Assembly: GCF_001456025.1 (NCBI RefSeq)
Contig: NZ_LMTZ01000165.1
Coordinates: 1-49,179 of the forward strand
Length of the DNA stretch: 49,179 nt
Direction: 5' to 3'
Origin: Mastigocoleus testarum BC008
GTDB taxonomy: Bacteria; Cyanobacteriota; Cyanobacteriia; Cyanobacteriales; Nostocaceae
The translations under genes and the position numbers were made by a program. Numbering within the stretch: the stretch's first letter is position 1; each line of letters starts with the position of its first letter. Shown piece by piece: positions 27,149 through 35,689 of this stretch. The notes under the pieces are model-generated. The model did not search any database, had not been told where the DNA came from, and saw only the letters and a program-made list of their open reading frames with translations.

Positions 27149-28258
27149 CTTTGAGAACTGGGGTTTATGATTAATTAAACTGAAATTATTGTAGACCCTA
27201 TCTTCAAGCTTGCCGACGTCTGATTCCTGGTAAATATAAATATTATCTATGGTTGTCGCTACCGAAATATGAAAAAACTTTTTGATTTACGTTCGAATAA
27301 AATTAAATTATTTACCTTGTGAAATTTTACTTTGAATCTGGTTTTTTGGGAAAATTACTCTTGATCTGGAAAATTATTTGTTGAGTTGTGAGCTAAATCA
27401 ATTACCTTTCCCTCAATTTATTTTTTAATGGTCCTGAGATCGTTCAACTAGCTTCCGAAAACGTAAATAATTAATCGGTATCAATTAGTGAAACGAAGAC
27501 TAAAGATAGACTGTTATCCTGTTGTCCAGTTTTTATTGAGGACGATCGCAACCAAGATTTTTCCTGCGATAATAATTGTCGTAAATAGTTTTGATTTTAA
27601 AAACAGGCCAATACACCTATACAATTTATCTGAGGAACTAGTTTCGTTAAGTGATTACTTTTTCTAGTTTTCGGCAAAAATTTTATTAAGAAGTGACTCA
27701 GCTCACATACATAAGGAGATTTATTTGTTCAGTGTATATATTGTCATTTCAAATAAAAGTAGTAACCAAATTCATTTATTTGTGAGTTGAATCTAGGTTA
27801 TTAATAAATGCAAAAAATTAACATTGAGTAATTTTACGCAATCCTCTAACTACTAAGTTATAACTGAGTTTGATTAAAGATTATCAGCGTTTTCACTTAC
27901 GTGCATTACCTAGCTTTTTAGTAAAAACTAAAACTGTTGTTGACGTTAAGAAAAACTTGATGTAAAAACCTTTAAAAAGCTCAAACAAGTTCACACAGAA
28001 ACTTAAGCAGTATAGAATCTTAAAAATTGAATAATAGTTATGCTTTACTTAAGCAATAGATTCCATTTGTGTATCATGATCGGAATGCTGAAATTTTACT
28101 TAGGAGAAGACACTGGATAAAAAATGGGATACAAATATTCTTGAAGACAAGCGATCTTAAAATTGCACCTCTCTAAGATTGCAAGCAACATCAGAAAATT
28201 TTTGCTTTAATAAAGCTCCTTGCCTAAGTCACAACTCTTTACAGGAATCCTCAAAACT
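27149..28258. other. Intergenic region of about 1.1 kb, no gene seen
   Basis: It holds the divergent promoters of ndhM and of the small protein at 28259. It is AT-rich, with one GCGATCG-like site near 27543. Some loose repetition of GAAAATTACT and GGAAAATTA type occurs around 27340-27390. Nothing else was recognised. Confidence 0.45.
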
Positions 28259-28540
28259 ATGAACTCGAAAGCATTACCCCGTCAGATAAATAATATTGAG
28301 GTAGGTGTTTACGAATGTGAAGTACATCTCAAATTTAGGTTAATTGAGGAAAAAAGTCTGTTAAGCGATCGCGAGCAGCTGTTACAGGTATTACTTGATG
28401 CCTTAACTGAGGGTTCTGATGAATTTCTGGAAACATTACAAACTTATGTTAAAACTCGCGAAATCTCTGAACTAAAAGCATCTCCACAAATGCGACGTCA
28501 GTTAATGCGTCTACGTAATTCTGCTGACATTTGTCAATAG
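28259..28540 (+). CDS. Small conserved cyanobacterial protein, function unknown
   Basis: 93 residues from ATG 28259. The frame is also open to a TTG at 28220, but the ATG has AGGA about twelve bases upstream and gives the more natural opening MNSKALPRQI. The sequence is a short beta part (IEVGVYECEVHLKFRLIEE) followed by helices (SDREQLLQVLLDALTEGSDE, ASPQMRRQLMRLRN). The compact acidic-then-basic layout suggests a soluble regulatory protein. I recall similar cyanobacterial proteins but no assigned role. It stands alone between two long non-coding regions. Confidence 0.7.
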   Translation: MNSKALPRQINNIEVGVYECEVHLKFRLIEEKSLLSDREQLLQVLLDALTEGSDEFLETLQTYVKTREISELKASPQMRRQLMRLRNSADICQ

Positions 28541-29461
28541 TTTTATCTTCAAGCCTACTAATATTAGCAAACACCTTGCTTGAGAATTGTGAATTTTTTT
28601 AAGCTTACTTGTTGCTTACTTATTTTCAAAATGATTAACTATGTTCAAATCAGAGTTAGCTTATTTCACCATTTCTCCTTTAATCTAGTGAGGATTTGCG
28701 ATCGTTATCACCCTTAGCACTACGGATATATTTGGGTGTGCCTACTGACTAAGTCTTTTTCAGTTTCGTTTTCTATAGCCTTATCTTTTGCCTTGGGAAA
28801 GATCACGAATTACACAAAAGGAGGAAAAACTAATTCATCCATTTATTTAACGAGGAAGAGTTAGCAGTCGAAAAATAAAAGATAGACATTTTTATTCACG
28901 AAAATCTTAAATGAAGCTCTTAACGGACCCTGGAGTTATAATTAGCTCTAGTTTTGCCTAAGGATACTTTATTTGAGTTTTTGGTTTAAGCAATTATGGG
29001 AGTAATTTGACACTCAGGGAGTTGAAAATCTCTGAAAATGTCTGTTGCTCCCAAATCATTTAAATGTCAGGGATCCTTATCAAGCTATCGTCTTGTAGTC
29101 AGAGTCAGGGGGGCAGGGAACAAAAAAAATTGATTCAGTAATCATACGGGCAAAAGGTGAAATTATTTATTTTAATTTCCGTCTTTTTACTTGGGTCTTA
29201 GATTATATCATTTCTTATTAATTAATCTGAAGCAAAATTTTCTGTTCACCATTATCTTTTCTTATTGATTTTATCTATGCTAGTGTGAAGTAATTGATTA
29301 AATATTGATGAAACCTTTTTATTGCAAGCGATGTAGACTACAAGCAGGTGAGACTGGGTTATTTCTTGTATTTGAATTTAATATTTATTAAGTCCAAATA
29401 ACCTTGTCCTTTGAATTGGATTAGGATTTACGCAAAATGAATGTATTTCCATCATTACTTA

Positions 29462-29591
29462 TGACTAACGTCATGCAATAACTACATTACGCTTAGAAGA
29501 CAGCAAATCTGTATGACTAAGGTCACGCTAAGACCGCTCAATAAGTAGAGCCTGCGGCGTCGTCGGTAAAGCCTCTGACTAACGTCACGCT
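29462..29591. repeat. Three dispersed direct repeats
   Basis: Imperfect copies of TGACTAACGTCACGCT begin at 29462, 29514 and 29576. The segment is richer in GC than its surroundings and contains CGCTAGG and GCGTTAAG-type short palindromes, typical of intergenic mobile repeats in these genomes. Confidence 0.65.
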
Positions 29592-29936
29592 GCACTAACC
29601 GCTAGGCGCGTTAAGCTTGCTGCGTTAAAACGCTAGCATCGCAGATGCTCATGTGGCTGAACACCATTATTTATTCTTATAATTATTTTTTCTTTAGGAC
29701 TTTAGCTACAGGAAAATTCAAGTTCCAAGATTAAATATTCAAAATTTAAGCTTCAAGTCGCAAGTTTTAAAAGTAAAATTTCAAAGCTAAGGCTTCAAAC
29801 TTAAAAAATTTTTATCTTAACCACTTTGTTAGGACTTCCCGAACAATTCTCAAAGCTTCATAATCTCAAAGCTTGATAAGTGAGTAGGTGAGAAAAAGTA
29901 AACTATGTAAAGAAACGTGAAATATTCGTATTTGGC

Positions 29937-29972
29937 TTGTAGTAGCGCTCGAGTGCTAAAGCGCTATTACAA
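29937..29972. repeat. REP-like palindrome
   Basis: TTGTAGTAGCGCT (29937-29949) and AGCGCTATTACAA (29960-29972) pair at 12 of 13 positions around a ten-base loop. No T run follows, so it is a dispersed palindrome rather than a terminator. Confidence 0.7.
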
Positions 29973-30188
29973 ACGAATTATGATTTTTCTTACTAACCTA
30001 CTTAAACTAATGCTAAGTACTTTGATTTAAACTTGATAAATTCCAATACATAAGTTTTCTAGCTTCAAAATCCGCGCGATAGATCAATTCTTTAGGTGTT
30101 CTGAAGTCTTCTGCTAAATCCTAAAGTTCTGCAAAAAAGTTCTCCAAGAAAGTTTACAGCTAACGCTGCGCGAAACAAACAGCACTCC

Positions 30189-30884
30189 CTAATCAGCTAA
30201 ACCATGTTCCAAAGCAAAGCGAACTAGCTCTGTACGACTATTGGTTCCTGTTTTGCTAAATAAGCGGCTGACATATTTTTCTACGTTGCGTACGCTGGTA
30301 TCGAGACGACGTGCTATTTCTTTATTCATAAGTCCTTCTGCCACTAAGTTTAGGACACTTTGCTCTCTGGGAGTCAGGTCTATATTAAATGGAGGACTTG
30401 TCTGGGGAATAGCGTTTCTTTGTGTCAACAAAGCCTTAATTTGGGCAATTTGATTTGCTAATTCAGCAATATCTGGTGTTTCACTATCTTCATTTTTTGT
30501 TTGACTGGAACTTACGCGTCGCGTCAGTAAATTTTCAATAATTGCAACTAATTCATCTGGATCGAAAGGTTTGGGTAAATATCCATCAACACCTGCTTGA
30601 TAACCTTGGATGCGATCGGAAGTCATTCCTTTTGCAGTTAGGAATATTACAGGTAATGAAGCAAAACGGGGGTCTTCTCTTAATTGTTTGAGAAATTGAT
30701 AACCATCAACTTGTGGCATCATAATGTCGGAAATCACCAATTCTGGTGTATTTTGTTGCATCAACTCCCATCCTTCACGGGCGTTACTGGCTACTTGAAC
30801 TTTGAAACCGCTTTCTTCTAAGTAATCTTTCACGGCTTCGCGCAGTCCCGGTTCATCATCTACCAGTAAAAGTTGTGCTGACAT
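30189..30884 (-). CDS. NarL/LuxR-type two-component response regulator
   Basis: 231 residues. The receiver domain (1-120) has the acidic pocket Asp9-Asp10 (LLVDDEPG), the phospho-acceptor Asp53 (LVISDIMMPQ) and Lys in FLTAKG, followed by PKPFDPDEL. A helical linker leads to a LuxR-type helix-turn-helix (about 165-231: LTPREQSVLNLVAEG, NKEIARRLDTSVRNVEKYVS). The whole resembles the Ycf29-like response regulators conserved in cyanobacteria and some red-algal plastids. It has no adjacent histidine kinase and is therefore an orphan. The output is DNA binding. ATG at 30884 gives MSAQLLLVDD, the expected opening. Confidence 0.93.
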   Translation of the reverse strand: MSAQLLLVDDEPGLREAVKDYLEESGFKVQVASNAREGWELMQQNTPELVISDIMMPQVDGYQFLKQLREDPRFASLPVIFLTAKGMTSDRIQGYQAGVDGYLPKPFDPDELVAIIENLLTRRVSSSQTKNEDSETPDIAELANQIAQIKALLTQRNAIPQTSPPFNIDLTPREQSVLNLVAEGLMNKEIARRLDTSVRNVEKYVSRLFSKTGTNSRTELVRFALEHGLAD

Positions 30885-31145
30885 CTAGATTTTCCTTCAC
30901 AGTATTTTTTCCAATTTAGCGAAATTTGATCGCCATTTGAATAATATATGCCTGGGATAGATATGATTTCCCAGATTTAATTATATTGATATTTGCATTT
31001 ATCTTTGGCGTAGTTTGTGCATCAGTATTTAATAATTCTTAATTTTAATTTTTTTATCTATTAAAAAATTTTTTGGGTTAATAATTTTCTGGGTTAATAA
31101 TTTTTGGGAAAATTATTCCTAAAAGTACTTGTAATTTACTAGGAA

Positions 31146-32141
31146 TTATGAATCTAAGCACTGGATTATTTTCGCGTTTTCAGGAAGTTTAGCTTCTTTT
31201 TGACCGGAATAGCGAATCCTAGCAGTAAATAAACCGATAGGAGTGTTTAGTAAGTCTACGACCGAACTTTTAGTTGTAAGTATTTTAATGCTTTGTTGGG
31301 GTATTTCCTTTAATAACCAGCGTGTTAATCGATAGTAGTATTCTTTGTTTGGGATTTCTCGCATTAAATCTACACCGTGCAATTCGTGTAAATAGCGATT
31401 GGAACGTCCATATCTTCGCCATTGACTGGCTAATTCTCTAATTGAGGTGCGGTGACGATGTCGAACAATTGCATCAGAGACAAATTCCAAAGTGCCTAAA
31501 TTTTGTTTGAGGATCCGCCAGCAAATATCAGCATCACCTCCGGTGGTTAAATAGGGACGAAATAAACCACTTTTTTCCAAAATTGTGCGTCTAATAGCTA
31601 AATTAGCAGTTTGACCGTATGCACAAAAAGGATGGGTAAGGGTATGTTTTTGAGATAATGTTTCTTGGCGATCAGCAAATTTTGCCAGTAAGTTTTTTTC
31701 TGGGAATGCGGTAATTTCTCCAGCGACGATCGCAACCTCCGATCTCATAAAAGGTTGGATCAATAATTCTAGCCACCGAGGTTGGGGACGACAGTCTGCA
31801 TCGGTAAATACAATAAATTCTCCTCCTGCGGCTTGGATCCCTTTGTTACGAGCAGCGTAGGAACTTTGGATCTGATTTTCGCTTAATGGATGAATCTCTA
31901 TCGGACAGTGTTCGGCTGCTGTTTCTAAAAAACTGAATGTGCGATCGCTACTATTGTTATCAACCAGCAGATATTCTACTAATTTTTTTGGGTAGGTTTG
32001 GGCTAACAAGCAACTGATTAATTCTGATAAGTCACTTTCTCCGTTATAAATAGGAATGACAACAGATATACGTGGGAAAAATTTAGTGCTTGTATTTGTC
32101 TGAGCAGAGTCACTAACATTCATAAATATAGGGATTGACAT
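31146..32141 (-). CDS. Glycosyltransferase family 2
   Basis: 331 residues with a GT-A fold: ISVVIPIYNGESDL at the N-terminus, VDNNSSDRT, the donor-binding acidic motif FTDADCRPQPRW, then GGDADICWRI and a basic C-terminal part (RHRHRTSIRELASQWRRYG). There is no membrane helix, so it is cytoplasmic or peripheral. The predicted role is sugar transfer to a lipid or polysaccharide; donor unknown. It opens MSIPIFMNVSD, and a second Met seven codons in could be the true start. The neighbours are a response regulator downstream and a MITE-like element upstream, so no pathway is indicated. Confidence 0.9.
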   Translation of the reverse strand: MSIPIFMNVSDSAQTNTSTKFFPRISVVIPIYNGESDLSELISCLLAQTYPKKLVEYLLVDNNSSDRTFSFLETAAEHCPIEIHPLSENQIQSSYAARNKGIQAAGGEFIVFTDADCRPQPRWLELLIQPFMRSEVAIVAGEITAFPEKNLLAKFADRQETLSQKHTLTHPFCAYGQTANLAIRRTILEKSGLFRPYLTTGGDADICWRILKQNLGTLEFVSDAIVRHRHRTSIRELASQWRRYGRSNRYLHELHGVDLMREIPNKEYYYRLTRWLLKEIPQQSIKILTTKSSVVDLLNTPIGLFTARIRYSGQKEAKLPENAKIIQCLDS

Positions 32142-32206
32142 ATGGACACTAATTTAGTATTCCCGTCGGAAAATTTAAAATCAGTAGCACACTCAGTTAT
32201 CAGTTA

Positions 32207-32601
32207 ATGCGCAATACTTACAGCACGCTTACGCTAGACCGCGCACTATTTTCTGTTCTTACTAAAAAATATCGCTACCAAGCATGTGGGAGAAATCACT
32301 TAAATCATCTCCTTTGCTGGTAACGTTACTTTCTCAACGCAATTAAAACGGAATTAAAGTTTTAGACTATTGAAAATTTCAGACCGCTCAAGTTTTAGAC
32401 AATTAATTTTCCGGAAATAAACAACTGGAAATAAATAATTATATAGCGGATTACAACTAAGTGAGGGACGGTTCAAAAACTGAAAGTCAGTTATGAAGCG
32501 GATTCTACTCCTAGCTCCTGTCTCCTGCTGTGCTTACACTCCGCCCCGCTAACGTCCGTAAGGACGCGACCTAGCGTAAGCGTACTGTAAGTACTGCGCA
32601 T
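32207..32601. mobile_element. MITE-like element with 30-bp terminal inverted repeats
   Basis: A 30-base segment at 32207-32236 (begins ATGCGCAATACTTACAG) is repeated in inverse orientation at 32572-32601 (ends CTGTAAGTACTGCGCAT). They match at 28 of 30 positions. The 335-base interior has no gene and includes a degenerate TTTTAGAC-type tract and a CGTCC/GGACG hairpin. No obvious target duplication flanks the ends, so two inverted copies of a dispersed repeat remain possible. Shorter relatives of the end sequence (CTTACATTACGCTTATGCG) occur near 9090. Confidence 0.6.
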
Positions 32602-32655
32602 AATTCTGCTATAAGTACTAATTAGTTAAATAGCTAAGTGTCTACAACTAAATGT

Positions 32656-33990
32656 CTATAAGTTAAATGTCTGAGCACCAATAGGTTGTTCCGAAGGCTT
32701 AGTTTCCAAAGGCTGAGCGAATTTATATTCTGATAAAGCTCTTAAAGCCCGGCTGTAATATGGGTCTTTCGTTGTTCCCAACAAATTCGGATTTGTATCG
32801 AGCTGACGTCTTTGTGAATCCGTCAATCTTAAATCAACATCCGGAGTAATTCCCTTGTGATTAATATCAGTTCCTTTAGGGGTGTAGTAATGAGCAATAG
32901 TAATTGCAACTCCAGAACCATCAACTAATTCATGGACTGATTGCACTAAAGCTTTACCAAAGGTTTTAGTTCCAATAACCACCGCTCGCTTATTGTCTTT
33001 AAGAGCTCCGGTAAGAATTTCGCTGGCGCTGGCTGACCTATCGTCTACTAAAATAGCTAAAGGTTTATTGGTAAGAGCGGTGCGATCGGCTTGAGTCTGC
33101 TTGCTTCCTCCTTTACGATCCACCGTGCGAACAATATCGCCATCATCTAACCACATTTTAGCTATCTCAATACTTGCTCCTAGTAATCCACCTGGATTAC
33201 CGCGCAAATCTAATACAAATTCATCAACTTTTTTCGCTTCTAGCTCGCTAATCGCTTTTCGCATTTGCTCTGCAGCATGACCGCTAAACTCCCGCAAGCG
33301 AATATAACCTACACGACGCTTACCTTCTTCCCTTAAAGCATAATTCACAGTTGGTACTTCGATGGTTGTTCTAGTCAACTTCACGTTGAAATATCTTTGA
33401 CCTTGACGTCCCACTTGCAAGGTAAGAATAGTACCGACCTTACCGCGAATTAATTTGGATGCTTCTTCCAAGTTCATCTGGCGGGTAGGTTTACCATTAA
33501 TTGCTAAAATTTCATCCCCTGCTTTAATACCTGCTCGCATGGCTGGAGAATTATCCAAAGCTTCAACTATGGTTAATTGCCTAGTTGTATCATCAAATTC
33601 CATACGAACCCCAATCCCAGAAATTTCACCGGAAGTCTGGGTGGTTAAGGATTTATACTGGTTAGGATCCATAAATCGAGTGTAGGGGTCGTTTAGACCT
33701 TCCAACACTTTACGGATTGCTGTATAAGCTTCTTCTTGAGAAGTATAGTCTTTACTTAATAACCTACGTCTAACAGCTTGCCAATCTTGTTGATTAAAAG
33801 ATGAATCTACATATTCACGATCTACCAGTTGCCACACCTGGTCAACAATCGCTTTTGGACTATCCTGTAGTGCAGCCTTAACAGAACGACACCAAGCTAG
33901 ACCAAATGCAGAAAATGTAGCCGTGGTGGCTATAACTCCACCAAGAAAAGCTACTTGCAGCGATGAGTAGGGTTTCGCAGATTGGTTCAT
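32656..33990 (-). CDS. Carboxyl-terminal processing protease (S41 family, CtpB/CtpC type)
   Basis: 444 residues. An N-terminal signal or anchor helix (about 11-30, LQVAFLGGVIATTATFSAFG) is followed by a helical domain, a PDZ domain (about 115-205, GIGVRM to KLTR) and the peptidase core. The catalytic Ser321 lies in DDRSASASEIL and Lys346 in TFGKALVQ, 25 residues apart as in the family. FVLDLRGNPGGLL is also conserved. Members act in the periplasm or thylakoid lumen. CtpA matures the D1 protein of photosystem II; this sequence seems nearer CtpB/CtpC, but that subfamily call is tentative. It is a single gene downstream of a long AT-rich region. Confidence 0.95.
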   Translation of the reverse strand: MNQSAKPYSSLQVAFLGGVIATTATFSAFGLAWCRSVKAALQDSPKAIVDQVWQLVDREYVDSSFNQQDWQAVRRRLLSKDYTSQEEAYTAIRKVLEGLNDPYTRFMDPNQYKSLTTQTSGEISGIGVRMEFDDTTRQLTIVEALDNSPAMRAGIKAGDEILAINGKPTRQMNLEEASKLIRGKVGTILTLQVGRQGQRYFNVKLTRTTIEVPTVNYALREEGKRRVGYIRLREFSGHAAEQMRKAISELEAKKVDEFVLDLRGNPGGLLGASIEIAKMWLDDGDIVRTVDRKGGSKQTQADRTALTNKPLAILVDDRSASASEILTGALKDNKRAVVIGTKTFGKALVQSVHELVDGSGVAITIAHYYTPKGTDINHKGITPDVDLRLTDSQRRQLDTNPNLLGTTKDPYYSRALRALSEYKFAQPLETKPSEQPIGAQTFNL

Positions 33991-34798
33991 GTATATTTAG
34001 CTGGATTTATCGTATTGTTGACAGTTTAACAATCAAACTTCAGAAACATTTATAAGTGTTTGTGCTTAATAATTAAGTTTTTATATTTAATAATTAGATT
34101 TTTATCCATTTTATTATTCACTATTTTTTTTCTTAAACAGTGAAGAAATTGTTTTGGTTTAGCAAAATATGCTGCGTTTGCTGCAGCTAATGGGAAATAT
34201 AAAAACTTTTTCATAAAACTACTCTACAAGTATATCCTGATTTAACAAGACATTGAATGTATTAAATAATACTTGTAAAGTATGTTATGACTTTAACGAG
34301 CACGAACTATTTTTGCAGCTAGGTCATATCCTTACTATCTTCAGCCTTAATAACAGCATCAGTCTGAAGGATGAAAGCCAGGAAGAAACATAGCTCGGTA
34401 TTAGTGATACGGACATTATAGGTTAGAAATTTAGATGGTGAAGGTAAACACGCAAAATTTAAATTTTTTGTGTGGAAGTCGAATACTACTTCCGCATAAA
34501 TCCTGCTAAAAAATGAGGCATAAATTGCTTAAGTCTAAATTTATTTGAATATAAATTTGGCGGTCAAATTTCCTTCCAACAACTTGAAAGTATTTTAGAG
34601 GATGTTTCAAAAGTCATATTATTTACCTAATACATCTTTGTTCCCCTTAAATCCCCCTTGGTAAGGCGGACTTTTGCCCACTTTTTAATGGGGTTGGGGA
34701 GAAAATCAGCAATAATCGTAGGTAACAAAATATGCTTAAAAAACTCTCTCTTAAGTATCAATATTTTAGCGATTAAGCTACTTTTTATAAGATTTTTT
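33991..34798. other. Intergenic region of about 0.8 kb
   Basis: It separates the Ctp gene (minus) and the DUF218 gene (plus). A short direct repeat, TTAATAATTA followed by AGTTTTT or GATTTTT, occurs at about 34065-34110. Around 34640-34675 is a fragment resembling the CCCCCTTAAAAAGGGGG-type dispersed element. A start-containing frame from 34658 merges into the true gene start at ATG 34799. Confidence 0.45.
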
Positions 34799-35589
34799 AT
34801 GAGACGAAAAATTCGCGATCGTTACAAGACTTACCGAAAAAAAAAAGGCTGATAGCAAGAATAATATACATCGGAGTAATATTCAAAAGAATAATTCAAA
34901 AATACTGGCGTCAATTAACTTTTTTATTTTTTATTATTTTTGGAAGTTGCTTCATTGTTAGCTTCATGACCCTAATGTCCGCATCTTCTCAGCCCGTAGA
35001 TGCAATTTTTGTTTTGGGTGGTAGTATTCAACGGGAGATTTATGTTGGAGTGCAAGCAACAGAACATCCCGAAACTCCTATTTTGATATCTAGCGGTTCT
35101 CAAGACCCTTGTATTAAACTAATTTTTCAAAAATATCTAGCAAGTATGCGGTCGCCAAGTTTACAGTCAACAATTATAAAAAATGTATGGCTGGAAAAGT
35201 GTGCTAAATCTACTTTTGGTAATTTTTACTATGGCATTCCAATACTGAAACGCTGGCGCGTAAAAAAGGTAAAACTAGTAACTTCTAGTACTCATTTACC
35301 TAGAGCAAAATGGATGGCTCAAATTTTATTGGGTTCCCATGGAATTTGGGTTGAGCCAGATATTATCAATGAAAAGGGCGTTCCGGGTAATCGGGAGTCT
35401 TGGTTAAAAACTTCTTTGGATGTAACCCGTAGTTTATTTTGGGCGATTGTTAGTCAATTTAGGGAACCGGAATGTGGAAAGGTGATAAGACTTGCAGATG
35501 TTGATATGGATGAGTGGGTGGAGCGCGGATTTAAGTGTGAGCGTCAGGTTCAGATTAAGATTCCTCAGCCTAAAAGCAAGTCTCAATAG
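34799..35589 (+). CDS. DUF218 (YdcF/SanA-like) membrane protein, apparent -1 frameshift in an A10 tract
   Basis: The intact reading frame from ATG 34966 gives 207 residues starting inside a hydrophobic segment. The N-terminus lies in two pieces. ATG 34799 opens MRRKIRDRYKTYRKKK, then a run of ten A (34837-34846) is followed by a stop. In the -1 frame the sequence continues RLIARIIYIGVIFKR and a membrane helix (LTFLFFIIFGSCFIVSF) straight into the DUF218 domain. Joined, this is a basic N-terminus, one helix and the full domain: VDAIFVLGGS, ILISSGSQD, CAKSTFGNFYYG and VKLVTSSTHLPRAKW. DUF218 proteins are envelope-linked, with proposed roles in lipid-intermediate or polysaccharide handling. Eleven A would restore the frame. 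Error, decay or slippage are all possible. The NACHT gene follows after 100 bp. Confidence 0.7.
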
Positions 35590-35689
35590 CACGTATATAC
35601 AAGACTCGAAAATGTATTACTTGGTAGTGAATATTACCATATTTTTTAGGTATACTCCTAATTAAAGGTTATTAACTGTAATTTAAACT

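Larger units (their letters stand above)
28541..30188. other. Intergenic region of about 1.6 kb with dispersed repeats
   Basis: No gene is supported. It contains three direct copies of a TGACTAACGTCACGCT-type element (29462-29591), a degenerate AT-rich repeat tract around 29700-29830 (AAATTCAAGTTCCAAG-like units), and a palindrome at 29937-29972. A 27-codon frame at 29308-29391 (MKPFYCKRCRLQAG) has a CxxC pair but no ribosome site. Confidence 0.5.

Noticed and set aside
29308..29391. 27-codon frame with CxxC (MKPFYCKRCRLQAG)
   Set aside because: It has no ribosome site and is too short to judge. It may be chance; peptide evidence would be needed.
34658..34852. Independent 64-codon gene upstream of DUF218
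   Set aside because: Only its last 17 codons (MRRKIRDRYK onward) look real, as the displaced N-terminus of the DUF218 protein; the first part falls in a dispersed repeat.
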